A stretch of DNA of 64,000 bases from Hymenobacter fodinae (GTDB taxonomy: Bacteria > Bacteroidota > Bacteroidia > Cytophagales > Hymenobacteraceae). Below the pieces are notes generated by a model. It did not search any database and was not told the DNA's origin. It saw only the letters and a list, made by a program, of their open reading frames with translations. The number at the start of each line of letters is the position of its first letter. The stretch's first letter is position 1. Where the stretch lies: positions 620,001 to 684,000 of the forward strand of contig NZ_SRLA01000001.1 in the NCBI RefSeq assembly GCF_004745825.1, written 5' to 3'. Below, piece by piece: positions 33,386 through 42,424 of this stretch. The translations under genes and the position numbers were made by a program.

Positions 33386-34669
33386 TTGAGCAACAGCAAT
33401 AAAACCATAGTACTCCTCGGCAGCGGGGCCCGTGAACACGCTATGGCGTGGAAGCTGACCCGCGACGGGGCTACCGTGCACGTGCTGCCCGGCAACGGCG
33501 GCATTCCGAACAGCCACCCTGAAATCAGCGCTACCGACTTTCCAGCCATCCAGAGCTTCTGTGAAACGAATGGCGTGAAGCTGATTGTGGTAGGCCCCGA
33601 AGCTCCATTGGCGGCCGGTGTGACGGATTACTTCGCTGGATCTAACATTCGGGTGTTTGGCCCCAGCCGAGCTGGTGCAACGTTGGAAAGCTCGAAGGTG
33701 TGGTCGAAGGACTTTATGCGGCGGCATGGGGTAGCAACCGCCATGTCGTGGCAGTACCGCAGCGACAAGCTCGAGGAGGCCCGTGCTAAAGCCACGGAGC
33801 TGGATGGGCAGGTAGTAGTGAAGTACGATGGCCTAGCCGCCGGCAAGGGCGTGTACGTGTGCTCGTCTATTGATGAAGCGCAAGCTGCGCTGGACGATTT
33901 GCAACAGCAGCATACTGGCTGGTTTAGCTTCCTGCTGGAAGAAAAGCTGAGCGGCCCCGAAATCAGCATTATTGGCGTGACGGATGGCAACCGCGTGCGG
34001 CTGCTGGCACCTTCCCAGGACCACAAGCAGTTGCTGGCCGGCGACCAAGGTCCTAACACTGGCGGCATGGGCGCCTATTGCCCCGTGCCTTTCGCCGACG
34101 ACAACGTGCTAGCTGCTATCCGGACCAGCATCGTGGACCCTACGTTGCTAGGCCTGCAAAACGAGCAATTCGACTTCAAAGGCTTCCTGTATTTCGGTAT
34201 CATGCTCACGCCCCAGGGGCCGAAGCTGCTGGAGTACAACGTCCGCCTCGGCGACCCGGAAGCGGAAGTACTTCTGCCGGCTCTGGAAAGCAGCCTATTG
34301 GAGCTAATTGAGTCTACCCTCGATGGTACGCTGGCTCAAACCACCGTGTGGCAGCGGCCCGGTTACTACGTGGGTGTGGTACTTGCATCGGGCGGCTACC
34401 CTGCGGCTCAGTTCCCAACGGGCTTCCCCATTACTGGCCTAGACCAACTGCACCCCAGTATCCTGGCCTTCCACGGTGCTACCCGCCAACAGGATGGGGA
34501 ACTAGTGACCAGCGGCGGCCGGGTAATGGTGCTGGTAGGCCACGGCAACGAGCTAGAAGATGCTGTGAACCACGTGTATCGGGAAGCAGAAAGAGTTAAA
34601 TTTAAGGATGTGTACATCCGTACCGATATCGGCCAGCGGCCGGAACCGACCCTTGCAGGAAACTGGTAA
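33386..34669 (+). CDS. purD: Phosphoribosylamine-glycine ligase
   Basis: This ATP-grasp enzyme makes GAR from phosphoribosylamine and glycine. The frame has a TAA at 33371 and no ATG before the conserved start, so translation begins at TTG 33386 (MSNSNKTIVLLGSGAREHAM). Signatures are KLIVVGPEAPLAAGV, VVKYDGLAAGKGVYV, the GPEISIIGVTDG region, GPNTGGMGAYCPVP and LEYNVRLGDPEAEVLLP. The length of 427 residues is normal. Its last 17 bases overlap the chosen purN start. Confidence 0.95.
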   Translation: MSNSNKTIVLLGSGAREHAMAWKLTRDGATVHVLPGNGGIPNSHPEISATDFPAIQSFCETNGVKLIVVGPEAPLAAGVTDYFAGSNIRVFGPSRAGATLESSKVWSKDFMRRHGVATAMSWQYRSDKLEEARAKATELDGQVVVKYDGLAAGKGVYVCSSIDEAQAALDDLQQQHTGWFSFLLEEKLSGPEISIIGVTDGNRVRLLAPSQDHKQLLAGDQGPNTGGMGAYCPVPFADDNVLAAIRTSIVDPTLLGLQNEQFDFKGFLYFGIMLTPQGPKLLEYNVRLGDPEAEVLLPALESSLLELIESTLDGTLAQTTVWQRPGYYVGVVLASGGYPAAQFPTGFPITGLDQLHPSILAFHGATRQQDGELVTSGGRVMVLVGHGNELEDAVNHVYREAERVKFKDVYIRTDIGQRPEPTLAGNW

Positions 34670-35330
34670 CCATAGCATCCGCAAACAGCGCCTGGCCATT
34701 TTGCTGTCGGGCCGGGGCTCCAACATGGTGGCCCTGGTACAGGCCGTGCAACAGGGCGTGCTCAGTGGCCTAGCCGAAGTAGCGGTAGTCTTCAGCAACA
34801 AACCTGATGCCCCTGGCCTAGAAACGGCAGCAGCTATGGGTTGCCCAACCGCCAGCCTCAGCAGCCAGGGCCGCAAGCGCACTGAGTTTGATGCCGAGGT
34901 GGTAGAGGTGCTAGGCCAGTATCGGCCCGACTATGTGGTGCTAGCTGGCTACATGCGCATTCTGTCGCCCACGTTCATCCGGGCGTTTGCGGGCCGCATT
35001 CTCAATATTCACCCTGCCGATACCCACCAACACCAAGGCTTACACGCCTACGAATGGGCTTTCGAAAATCAGATGCCGGAAACCAAAATCACGGTGCATT
35101 TGGTTGATGAGGGCCTAGACACTGGACCCATCCTTGCGCAGCACCCAGTTGACTTGCAGGGCGCTGACACGCTAGGCGAAGTAGAGCGCCGCGGCTTAGC
35201 CGTGGAGCACTTTTTGTACGCCGACACCCTAGCCCGCCTTATCCGAGGTGAGCTACCTACCCCCACCCCCGAGCCTCTACTGCCTTCTGCCGCTGGTTCT
35301 TCTTCGCAAGGAGAAACGGCCGGCGGCTAG
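34653..35330 (+). CDS. purN: Phosphoribosylglycinamide formyltransferase
   Basis: It transfers formyl from 10-formyl-THF to GAR. Core motifs are RLAILLSGRGSNMVALVQA, VFSNKPDAPGL, YVVLAGYMRILSPTFIRAFAGR, the catalytic Asn-x-His in ILNIHPADTHQHQGLHAYEWA, and HLVDEGLDTGPILAQ with the catalytic Asp. Homology begins near RLAILLSG, so TTG 34653 (overlapping purD by 17 bases) is the best start. ATG 34608 would overlap purD by 62 bases and add a non-conserved leader. The C-terminus has a Pro/Ser-rich tail. The stop TAG lies inside a CTAGGCC motif. Confidence 0.9.
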   Translation: MQETGNHSIRKQRLAILLSGRGSNMVALVQAVQQGVLSGLAEVAVVFSNKPDAPGLETAAAMGCPTASLSSQGRKRTEFDAEVVEVLGQYRPDYVVLAGYMRILSPTFIRAFAGRILNIHPADTHQHQGLHAYEWAFENQMPETKITVHLVDEGLDTGPILAQHPVDLQGADTLGEVERRGLAVEHFLYADTLARLIRGELPTPTPEPLLPSAAGSSSQGETAGG

Positions 35331-35437
35331 GCCACTTGTTCTCTCACGCCCACGATGCACCAGCGCCCCCGTTGGTGTTACACTTGCCACCCCGATAGTG
35401 GGTTTTACTGCTCACTACCACCTTCTCGATACTTCCC

Positions 35438-36949
35438 ATGTGCGGAATTGTAGGTTTTTACGGTCCCGATGACGTCGCCCACGACATCGTATTTGGCCTG
35501 ACGGCGCTTCAGCACCGTGGCCAGGATGCGGCCGGCATAGCCACCTTCGACGACAACTTTCACCTTTGCAAAGGCAACGGCCTGATTTCCGACGTGTTCC
35601 GCCCCAAGCAGCTCAAAAAGCTGAAGGGCAACATCGGCATCGGCCACGCGCGCTACACCACCCAAGGCTCCAACGATGCGGAGCTGGCGCAGCCTTTTAC
35701 CACCAGCTACCCCTTCGGGCTGGCCATGGTGCACAACGGCAACGTCATCAACTTCCGGCAGGCTGCCAAGCGTCTGCACGAGAAGTACCACGTGCTGCCC
35801 AAGACCAGCAACGACCTGGAGCTGATCATGTACACCTTCGCCTCGGAGCTGCGCCTGAAGAACCTCGACAACCTCTCGGTTATCGACATCTTCGATGCCG
35901 TAGAGACGACCCAGGAGCTGGTGAAAGGGGCCTACGCCACCATCACCGTCATTGCTGGGCATGGTCTGTTGGCTTTCAACGACCCGCTGGGTATCCGGCC
36001 GTTGGTGCTGGGCCGCCGCGAGACGGAAAACGGCCCCATCTACGCCTTCGCCTCCGAAAGCACTTGCTTCGATTACCTCGGCTTCGAGTTCATCAAGAAC
36101 GTAGGCCCCGGTCAGGCCATCTTCATCGATAAGGACTTCAAGGTGCACTACAAGAACCCCTACGCCCAGCCCAAGGCGTTCTGCGTGTTCGAGCACATTT
36201 ACTTTGCTCGCGAAGACTCCACCATCCACGGCCGCCTTGTGGCCCGCGAGCGGGTGCGCTTGGGTAAGATGCTGGCCAAAAAAGTCATTGCCTCGGGCAT
36301 TCAGCCCGATATGGTGATTGACGTGCCGTCGTCGGGGTACTTCTCGGCTTCTGGCCTAGCGGAGGCTATTGGCGTGCCTTACCGTCGAGCCATGGTGAAA
36401 AACAATCACATGGGCCGCTCCTTCATTGTAAGCAGCCAGGCTGGCCGCGAGGACATCGTGAAGAAAAAGCTCAACCCCATCCGGGAGTTTGTGGCAGGCA
36501 AAAAGGTAGCCGTAGTAGACGACAGCATCGTGCGCGGCACCACGTCGCGGCGCATTGTGCGCATCCTGCGTGAGGCCGGGGCCAAAGAGGTGTACTTTAT
36601 CAGCAGCGCGCCGCCCATCATCTCGCCCTGCATCTATGGCATTGATATGGCCATGAGCACCGAGCTGATTGCCGCTAACTACACGGAGGAGGAAATCTGC
36701 CGTTACATTGAGGCCGACAAGGTTATCTACCAATCGATAGAAGATCTGCAGGAGCTGTTTTCGGAGGAGAAGGGTCACGGTGGCAGCTGCTTTGCCTGCT
36801 TCACCGGCAAGTACCCTACCGGCGACGTAACCAAGTACCTGCGCCACATTCAGGAGGAGCGCCAGAGCCACCGTTCTGACAAAGACAAAAAGGACCAGCC
36901 TGTGCCTACCTCCGTCAGCGCCAAAGCCCCCGAGCCAACGGAACATTAA
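35438..36949 (+). CDS. purF: Amidophosphoribosyltransferase
   Basis: The first committed step of purine synthesis: PRPP plus glutamine gives phosphoribosylamine. The N-terminal MCGIVGFYG supplies the Cys nucleophile after Met removal, and the Ntn glutaminase domain continues through ALQHRGQDAAGIAT, HARYTTQGSND and MVHNGNVIN. The phosphoribosyltransferase domain has the PRPP loop KVAVVDDSIVRGTTSRRIV. The region SCFACFTGKYPTGD carries C-terminal cysteines. The length is 503 residues. No Fe-S propeptide is present before the Cys. Confidence 0.95.
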   Translation: MCGIVGFYGPDDVAHDIVFGLTALQHRGQDAAGIATFDDNFHLCKGNGLISDVFRPKQLKKLKGNIGIGHARYTTQGSNDAELAQPFTTSYPFGLAMVHNGNVINFRQAAKRLHEKYHVLPKTSNDLELIMYTFASELRLKNLDNLSVIDIFDAVETTQELVKGAYATITVIAGHGLLAFNDPLGIRPLVLGRRETENGPIYAFASESTCFDYLGFEFIKNVGPGQAIFIDKDFKVHYKNPYAQPKAFCVFEHIYFAREDSTIHGRLVARERVRLGKMLAKKVIASGIQPDMVIDVPSSGYFSASGLAEAIGVPYRRAMVKNNHMGRSFIVSSQAGREDIVKKKLNPIREFVAGKKVAVVDDSIVRGTTSRRIVRILREAGAKEVYFISSAPPIISPCIYGIDMAMSTELIAANYTEEEICRYIEADKVIYQSIEDLQELFSEEKGHGGSCFACFTGKYPTGDVTKYLRHIQEERQSHRSDKDKKDQPVPTSVSAKAPEPTEH

Positions 36950-36979
36950 GATGATGGACCTAGAGCTAAGCGCTAAAAA

Positions 36980-37113
36980 CTAGTTCCCCTCCTCAGCTTA
37001 GGAGGGGCTAGGGGTGGTTGACAATCGTTGAACAACCACTAGTATCTACTCTAAAACCTGTTCTAGGCCAGTCAATCACCCCTAGCCCCTCCTAAGCTGA
37101 GGAGGGGAACTAG
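36980..37113. repeat. Long inverted repeat between purF and purM
   Basis: The arms 36980-37022 and 37071-37113 are 43 bases each and pair with a single mismatch across a 48-base spacer. Each arm also contains its own shorter palindrome, CCCCTCCT...AGGAGGGG. The spacer holds GTTGAACAAC and a CTAGGCC motif. It fits a REP/BIME-like or MITE-like element. Folded in RNA it would form a very stable hairpin between purF and purM, so it may stop transcription or protect transcript ends. No T-run follows it. Confidence 0.85.
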
Positions 37114-37139
37114 CTTCTAGCTTTACTCTAGTTTCCTGT

Positions 37140-38249
37140 ATGTCCATCGATACCAACATCAAAGCCACCGCCGGCTACTCCATTGAAGAAGGCAACGCTG
37201 CCTCTAAGAACGCCTACCACTGGGCTCAGAAAACCTTCTCGACTCGTGCGGGCAAACCCGGCGAGCCGGCCCAAGATCTGGCAGGGGGGTTCTCCAACGA
37301 AATCCACTTCGGAGCGGAGCGGCTGGGTATCGGCTCCGATGGTATTGGGACCAAGATTGAAGTGGCCGAGCGCCTGGACCGTTACGATACGCTGGGCTAC
37401 GACCTGATTGCCATGGTGGCCGACGACCTGGCAGTGGCCGGTTTCGTGCCTACCAACCTGTCGAACATCATCGACGTGAATACCCTCAACTACGAGGTGG
37501 TGGACGAGCTGATGCGTGGCCTGCACGACGCGGCTCAGTTCAGCCAGATTGCTGTAACGGGCGGCGAAATTGCCGAGCTGGGCAACCGCATCGGCGGCTA
37601 CCCCGGCGCTAAAATGAATTTCAACTGGTGCTCTACGGCCGTGGGCGTGCTGCACCCCAGCTTAGAGCGCCCACTGAGCGGTGCCAACGTGCGCGCCGGA
37701 CAGGCCGTAGTGACGCTTCGCTCGCCTTCTTTCCGTTCCAATGGCTACTCCCTAGCCCGCCGCGCCCTCACCAAAACCTTTGGGGAGAAGTGGCACGAAG
37801 CCCCTTACACCGGTCCTGACGCCGCTGAAATGGGCAAAACCTGGGGTGAAGTGATGCTAGCGCCCTCTCTCATCTTCTCGCCCGGCATAGCGGCGGTGCT
37901 AGATGCCGGCCTGCCCCTGCACGCGGCCGCCCACATCACCGGCGGCGGCATTGCCGATAACTTCAAGAGGGTGCTCAAAAACGGCGTGGGTGCCGAGCTG
38001 ACCAACCTCTTCGAGCCGCTGCCCGCCATGCAGCAGCTAGCTGAGTTGGCTGGTATCACGCCCACCGAAGCCTACCTGTACTGGAACATGGGCAACGGTA
38101 TGCTCCTCGTTACCCAAGAAGACCAGGCCGAAGCCGTAGCCGAAACCCTGCGCAGCCACGGCTACCAAGCCCAAGTAGCCGGCCGCATTACCCCAGAAAC
38201 TGATGTGGTACTGCGCGTAGGAGCTGGCGAGTTGCGCTACGAGGCGTAA
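37140..38249 (+). CDS. purM: Phosphoribosylformylglycinamidine cyclo-ligase (AIR synthase)
   Basis: It closes FGAM to AIR with ATP. Features are IGSDGIGTKIEVAERLDRYD, LIAMVADDLAVAGFVPTN, ITGGGIADNFKRVL and YWNMGNGMLLVTQ. The length of 369 residues is a little above the common 345. The first 20 residues are ahead of the conserved region but contain no better start. The inverted repeat at 36980-37113 ends 26 bases before the ATG. The next gene begins at the base after the purM stop codon. Confidence 0.94.
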   Translation: MSIDTNIKATAGYSIEEGNAASKNAYHWAQKTFSTRAGKPGEPAQDLAGGFSNEIHFGAERLGIGSDGIGTKIEVAERLDRYDTLGYDLIAMVADDLAVAGFVPTNLSNIIDVNTLNYEVVDELMRGLHDAAQFSQIAVTGGEIAELGNRIGGYPGAKMNFNWCSTAVGVLHPSLERPLSGANVRAGQAVVTLRSPSFRSNGYSLARRALTKTFGEKWHEAPYTGPDAAEMGKTWGEVMLAPSLIFSPGIAAVLDAGLPLHAAAHITGGGIADNFKRVLKNGVGAELTNLFEPLPAMQQLAELAGITPTEAYLYWNMGNGMLLVTQEDQAEAVAETLRSHGYQAQVAGRITPETDVVLRVGAGELRYEA

Positions 38250-38576
38250 GTGCAAGTTCACCCTTTTATCTGGTTAATACCTTGGCGGGAGCTGGCTGAA
38301 GCAGAGCGACTACAGTTTGAGACGGAATTACAGCGAGAATTAAGCCCAGCTCATCCACTTTTTAGTCTCGAAGCAGCAGCCGTAGGCAAAAGTGAAGCCA
38401 ATAACGATGTGCTATTTCAGTTTCAAAACGTAGAACCAACCTTCGCGCTGGTGCATCTCACTTGGACTGGGCATCGTGAGGTTGATGCTCAGTGGCCCTA
38501 CTACGAACTGTACCAGAGTTGGAACGACTTTGTAACTCAACGGATGCAGCACGATAACTTCGGTTACAATGAATAA
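38250..38576 (+). CDS. Hypothetical 108-residue protein coupled to purM
   Basis: It starts with GTG at the base immediately after the purM stop, so translational coupling is likely. The protein opens HPFIWLIPWRELAEAERLQF and continues ELQRELSPAHPLFSLEAAAV, with LVHLTWTGHREVDAQWPYYE and YQSWNDFVTQRM near the end. It is acidic, rich in Trp and aromatic residues, and soluble. Such small acidic, Trp-rich single-domain proteins often turn out to be immunity-like or adaptor proteins, but I recognise no family. The terminator at 38575-38618 closes the run. Confidence 0.6.
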   Translation: MQVHPFIWLIPWRELAEAERLQFETELQRELSPAHPLFSLEAAAVGKSEANNDVLFQFQNVEPTFALVHLTWTGHREVDAQWPYYELYQSWNDFVTQRMQHDNFGYNE

Positions 38577-38618
38577 GCAACAGGCCCATCTGGAAACCAG
38601 ATGGGCCTGTTGCTTTTG
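38575..38618. terminator. Bidirectional terminator closing the purine run
   Basis: AAGCAACAGGCCCATCTGG-AAA-CCAGATGGGCCTGTTGCTT is a perfect 19-pair stem followed by TT. It lies between the purM-coupled gene and the convergent HMA gene. Confidence 0.9.
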
Positions 38619-38632
38619 AGTTCATGTCAGGA

Positions 38633-38842
38633 TTACGCCGGCTCTATGTCAAACCCGGCTTGCGACACGGATTTCATAATCAGCTCGGGGATGGGGTTTT
38701 CACCCTCTACCGTGAGGATTTTCTCAGGACTATTGGTGTCTACGTTCCATTTCTCCACGCTGGCTTCGGCGTCGAGGAAAGGCGTTACGGCGCGCACGCA
38801 ATTTGCGCAGTTAATGCTGGTTTTAAATTTCAGGGTTGACAT
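38633..38842 (-). CDS. Heavy-metal-associated (HMA) domain protein
   Basis: This 69-residue single-domain protein starts MSTLKFKTSINCANCVRAVT; CANC is the metal-binding CxxC, and the rest (EKWNVDTNSPEKILTVEG, IMKSVSQAGFDIEP) follows the ferredoxin-like HMA fold. It is likely a Cu(I)-binding chaperone, though no P-type ATPase is adjacent. A minus-strand -7 element TATTTTTG lies at 38926-38919, but no -33 match is visible. Confidence 0.88.
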   Translation of the reverse strand: MSTLKFKTSINCANCVRAVTPFLDAEASVEKWNVDTNSPEKILTVEGENPIPELIMKSVSQAGFDIEPA

Positions 38843-39014
38843 GCTTGTAACGGTTGGAGCCGCAGTGGCCTAGGGGGTGGCCGGCGGCAGGTGAGTTGCT
38901 AGTACAACGAATACCCTGCAAAAATAGCTGCCAAGTTAGGCCTAGAGGGTATAGGCTTTTGCTGACATAGTGTAGGGTTTTGCCTTATTTAGCCATACAC
39001 TAGTAGCACGCACA

Positions 39015-39542
39015 ATGGATAAGAAAGAATTCTGGCAATTGATATATTCAGCCAAAAAGGCTTCGGGTGGCGACCAGGGACTGCAGGAGAAAGAGCTAAT
39101 CAGCAGCCTGGAGAAGTACGCGCCCGAAGAGATAATTGATTTTGAGTGCCTTCTGTGCGAGTGCCTAATTGAGGCCGATGATTTTGGTATTATGGCTGCT
39201 CAAAAGATCCTCGACGGCTATGTGTCCGACGACAGCTATTTATACTTCCGGTGCTGGCTGGTTGGGCAAGGAGAAAGTGTTTTCAAGGCCGCACTGGATA
39301 AGCCCGACACGCTGGCCGCCGTCCTTGATGCTCCATACCAGGATTTCGAAGAGCTTCTATCTGTTGCAACTACGGCTTTTCAAAAGCGCACTGGCAAAGA
39401 AGAGGAAGACGAGACCTTCCCTAGGGAAATAGCAGCTTCCCGCGGACTAGATTATGATTCGGATTCGTTTACTAAAGGCGAAGATTGGACTGAGAGCCAG
39501 TTACCGAAGTTGCTGCCCAAGCTCTGGAAGAAGTTCAATTGA
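39015..39542 (+). CDS. DUF4240-like protein
   Basis: The 175-residue soluble protein starts MDKKEFWQLIYSAKKASGGD and has FECLLCECLIEADDFGIMAA plus YLYFRCWLVGQGESVF in the middle. This N-terminal pattern (xxFWxLIxxAK...) and the FRxWLxxQG motif match DUF4240, a family often found near polymorphic toxin or immunity genes but with no proven role. It is acidic. A strong terminator follows, so it is likely monocistronic. Confidence 0.75.
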   Translation: MDKKEFWQLIYSAKKASGGDQGLQEKELISSLEKYAPEEIIDFECLLCECLIEADDFGIMAAQKILDGYVSDDSYLYFRCWLVGQGESVFKAALDKPDTLAAVLDAPYQDFEELLSVATTAFQKRTGKEEEDETFPREIAASRGLDYDSDSFTKGEDWTESQLPKLLPKLWKKFN

Positions 39543-39545
39543 TTT

Positions 39546-39588
39546 AAAAGCAAAGAAGGACCTACCTATAGGTCCTTCTTTGCTTTTG
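39546..39588 (+). terminator. Terminator after the DUF4240 gene
   Basis: AAAAGCAAAGAAGGACCTA-CCTA-TAGGTCCTTCTTTGCTTTT is a perfect stem of 19 pairs ending in TTTT. Confidence 0.9.
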
Positions 39589-39697
39589 ACGTCGGCTGCA
39601 AGGGGCGTGTTTCTCAGGATTCGGAGACCATAGAATCTGGCTCTTAGAGATAGTATATAGCTTTGCCTTATTCATTCGTGGCATGGCTGGTTAGAAG

Positions 39698-40147
39698 CTA
39701 TAATTTCTTGTAATGCCAACCAGTCAAGCAGCCACTATACTCTGTGCTGTCAGGGGCTGATAAGTAGAAGTCATGCTTCCATTTACCATCACTGTTGTTA
39801 GGGATAAATATTTCCCAGGTTTCTACCCGACAGTTACGTGAAATCAGCCGCAGAGAGGCCCAGTAGAGTTGGCCTGCTATCAGTTCTGCTCTATATGTTC
39901 CTAGGCTTGTATTGTGCTCACTGACAATTTCTTCTATGTCATGATTGTTGTCACGGCGAACAAATACCATATCAAACTCGTGTAGTAATACGGTGGAATC
40001 TCGTGAGGATGGTGGGTATAGTTTACCGCTCACTGTTACATACTGACGGGTGTTTTTTGTACTGAGAGGCTTGCTACTAATGCCGCTTGGACTTCGCTGG
40101 CAACTAATGCACAGACCTACACACAACATAGCATAGGATCTTTTCAT
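39698..40147 (-). CDS. Hypothetical lipoprotein
   Basis: The 149-residue protein begins MKRSYAMLCVGLCISC, a lipoprotein signal with Cys16 as the lipidation site. The mature part has YVTVSGKLYPPSSRDSTVLL and a C-terminal ESGCLTGW-like stretch with several Cys and Trp. The surrounding DNA is AT-richer than the neighbours. It starts 18 bases after the pncB stop and is probably co-transcribed with it. I recognise no family; the function is unknown. Confidence 0.65.
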   Translation of the reverse strand: MKRSYAMLCVGLCISCQRSPSGISSKPLSTKNTRQYVTVSGKLYPPSSRDSTVLLHEFDMVFVRRDNNHDIEEIVSEHNTSLGTYRAELIAGQLYWASLRLISRNCRVETWEIFIPNNSDGKWKHDFYLSAPDSTEYSGCLTGWHYKKL

Positions 40148-40165
40148 AGAATTAAATGTGCCTAT

Positions 40166-41653
40166 TTACGCCGGTCGCAACGGGCGTTTTTCCAGAATCA
40201 GGTTGGTGCGGAACGTGTTGAGGGTTTCCTCCAGACCTACGGGGTAAGTGTGGGGGTTGAGGAAGCGGCGGATGCTGGGGTCGAGGCTCTGGACCTCACG
40301 TTGAGCGTGGGCGCGGCTTTCCTGCAGGGTGGGTAATTGATGTACCAGTTGGCCCCGGCGGAAAATGGGCTCTAGCAGCTCGCGGTAGGTGGCATCGGGG
40401 CGCACGGCGCGGCGGCGGGTGGCATCCAGCGGGTCGATGATGGTGAACTGCTCGGGGAGGGGCTCCGCTACGTTGTAGAGCATGTCGGCGCGGGGCTGGC
40501 CTTTCTCGCTTTCGTAGCGACGCACTTGCAGGATGCCGGGGATGCTGGTTTTGGCGAGCTGCTCAGAAAGCTTGATGGTGTAGTCCCAGCCCGAGTCGTC
40601 GGGTTTGCGCAGGGCAGCCATTTTGTATACTCCTCCTAGAGCGGGCTGGTCGAAGGCCGTTACTAGTTGGGTGCCGATGCCCCAGGTGTCGATTCTGGCC
40701 CCTTGCTGCTTGAGGCTGGTAATGAGGTTTTCCTCCAAATCGTTGCTAGCCACGATGCGGACGTTCTCAAAGCCAGCTTCGTTGAGCAGGGCCCGGGCCT
40801 CGCGGCTGAGGTAGGCCAGGTCACCCGAGTCGAGGCGGATACCACCCAGCTCGTGGCCGTTGGCGCGCATCTCACGGGCTACTTTGATGGCCTGGCGCAC
40901 GCCTTCCAGCGTATCGTATGTGTCTACTAGGAACACGGAGTCGTCAGGGAAGGCTTTAGCATAAGCTGTGAAAGCTTCTACCTCGTCATCAAAAGCCATA
41001 ACCCAGCTGTGGGCGTGGGTGCCTTTCACCGGAATACTGAAGCGTTGGCCGGCTAATACGTTGGAAGTAGCATCAACCCCGCCCAGGTAGGCGGCTCGGC
41101 TGGCGCTCAGGCCTCCATCGAAGCCCTGAGCGCGGCGCAGCCCAAATTCCAGCACGGTATCGGAGCCGGCGGCTTCCCGGATGCGAGAGGCTTTGGTGGC
41201 TATCAGCGTTTGGAAGTTCACAAGCGTAAGCAGCGCCGTTTCTACCAGTTGGGCCTGCAGCAACGGGCCCTGCACCCTAATCAGGGGCTCATTGGCGAAA
41301 ACCACAGTGCCCTCGGCAATGGCATCCACGTCGCAGGTGAATTTCAGGTCGCGCAGATAGTTTAAGAACTCTGGCGCGAACATGGCCCCGCCTTTGGCGC
41401 TTTTCAGGCTGCCCAGGTAGGTGAGGTCATCTTCCGAGAAGCGTAAGTTCTCCAGAAAATCAACGGCGTAGGCCAGTCCGGCCGTTACGGCATAGCCACC
41501 ATCAAACGGCGGACGGCGGAAGTAGAGGTGAAACACGGCCTCACGGTCTTGCATACCTTGTTGCCAGTAGCCGTAGGCCATGGTAACCTGGTAGAGGTCG
41601 GTGAGCAGGCTGAGGGAGGGAGCGTATAGCCCGGAAAGCGGAGCAGAATTCAT
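40166..41653 (-). CDS. pncB: Nicotinate phosphoribosyltransferase
   Basis: It makes nicotinate mononucleotide from nicotinate and PRPP for NAD salvage. The N-terminal SLLTDLYQVTMAYGYWQQGM and FHLYFRRPPFDGGYAVTAGL are typical. Next come FQTLIATKASRIREAAGSD, VLEFGLRRAQGFDGGLSASR, VKGTHAHSWVMAF, LVDTYDTLEGVRQAI and GGIRLDSGDLAYLS, all NAPRTase signatures. The length of 495 residues is within the family range for the longer, Gram-positive-like type. Confidence 0.95.
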   Translation of the reverse strand: MNSAPLSGLYAPSLSLLTDLYQVTMAYGYWQQGMQDREAVFHLYFRRPPFDGGYAVTAGLAYAVDFLENLRFSEDDLTYLGSLKSAKGGAMFAPEFLNYLRDLKFTCDVDAIAEGTVVFANEPLIRVQGPLLQAQLVETALLTLVNFQTLIATKASRIREAAGSDTVLEFGLRRAQGFDGGLSASRAAYLGGVDATSNVLAGQRFSIPVKGTHAHSWVMAFDDEVEAFTAYAKAFPDDSVFLVDTYDTLEGVRQAIKVAREMRANGHELGGIRLDSGDLAYLSREARALLNEAGFENVRIVASNDLEENLITSLKQQGARIDTWGIGTQLVTAFDQPALGGVYKMAALRKPDDSGWDYTIKLSEQLAKTSIPGILQVRRYESEKGQPRADMLYNVAEPLPEQFTIIDPLDATRRRAVRPDATYRELLEPIFRRGQLVHQLPTLQESRAHAQREVQSLDPSIRRFLNPHTYPVGLEETLNTFRTNLILEKRPLRPA

Positions 41654-41709
41654 GTGCGCAACAGTTGAGACGCCGTAGCTTACGCAGAATATTTCATTCC
41701 GTCGATGCT

Positions 41710-42402
41710 ATGGCCCCTTCCACTTCTGCCCGCCGCCCCCTGGGTTTCCATCAGCTCACGCGCCTGACCACCTGGAAGCGCTTGTCGTTGGGTGGGTTAC
41801 CGGCGCTGCTGCTCTACTGGCTGGCCCCCGGCGCCTGGCCCCTCATGCTGCGTCTCCTGGCGGCCTGGGCAACCTTTGCCGTGAGTACGTTGCTGCTCAC
41901 GTGGGCTATCATCTTCATTGCCGATGTAGGCCACATCCGCCAGCTAGCCACGCGCGAAGACCCAGGGCGGGTTCTCTCTTTTGGCTTCGTGCTCACGGCC
42001 GCTACAGCCAGCTTGATAGCTGTGGTGCTGTTGCTCTCTTCCATGCGCCAAGGGGCTGATCCGTTGATGGTGGCACATGTGGTAGTAAGCAGCGTGAGTG
42101 TGCTGACGGCGTGGCTGCTGGTGCACACGCTTTTCACCCTCCGGTACGCACACTTGTTTTACGCTGCCAATGATGCCGGAAAGCAAGTAGGTGGCCTCCT
42201 GTTTCCGGGTGATAACCCCGAGCCAGATTATCTGGACTTCGCTTACTTCTCCTTCGTTATCGGGATGACGGCGCAGACTGCCGACGTCAGTATTGCCGAT
42301 GGGGGCATTCGGCGCCTAGCGCTACTGCACGGACTGCTTTCCTTTGGGTTTAATACGGCTGTAGTAGCCCTGACCATCAACGGCCTAGCGGGCTTGTTGT
42401 AG
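41710..42402 (+). CDS. DUF1345 integral membrane protein
   Basis: This 230-residue membrane protein has four to five hydrophobic helices. The C-terminal signature LLVHTLFTLRYAHLFY, GGLLFPG..., PDYLDFAYFSFVIGMTAQTADVSI is diagnostic of DUF1345. ATG 41710 is preferred to TTG 41665, which would add 15 basic residues. It is divergent from pncB, with only 56 bases between them, so their promoters overlap or are compact. No function is known for the family. Confidence 0.88.
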   Translation: MAPSTSARRPLGFHQLTRLTTWKRLSLGGLPALLLYWLAPGAWPLMLRLLAAWATFAVSTLLLTWAIIFIADVGHIRQLATREDPGRVLSFGFVLTAATASLIAVVLLLSSMRQGADPLMVAHVVVSSVSVLTAWLLVHTLFTLRYAHLFYAANDAGKQVGGLLFPGDNPEPDYLDFAYFSFVIGMTAQTADVSIADGGIRRLALLHGLLSFGFNTAVVALTINGLAGLL

Positions 42403-42424
42403 GGCGGTACTGGCCTAGGCGGCG

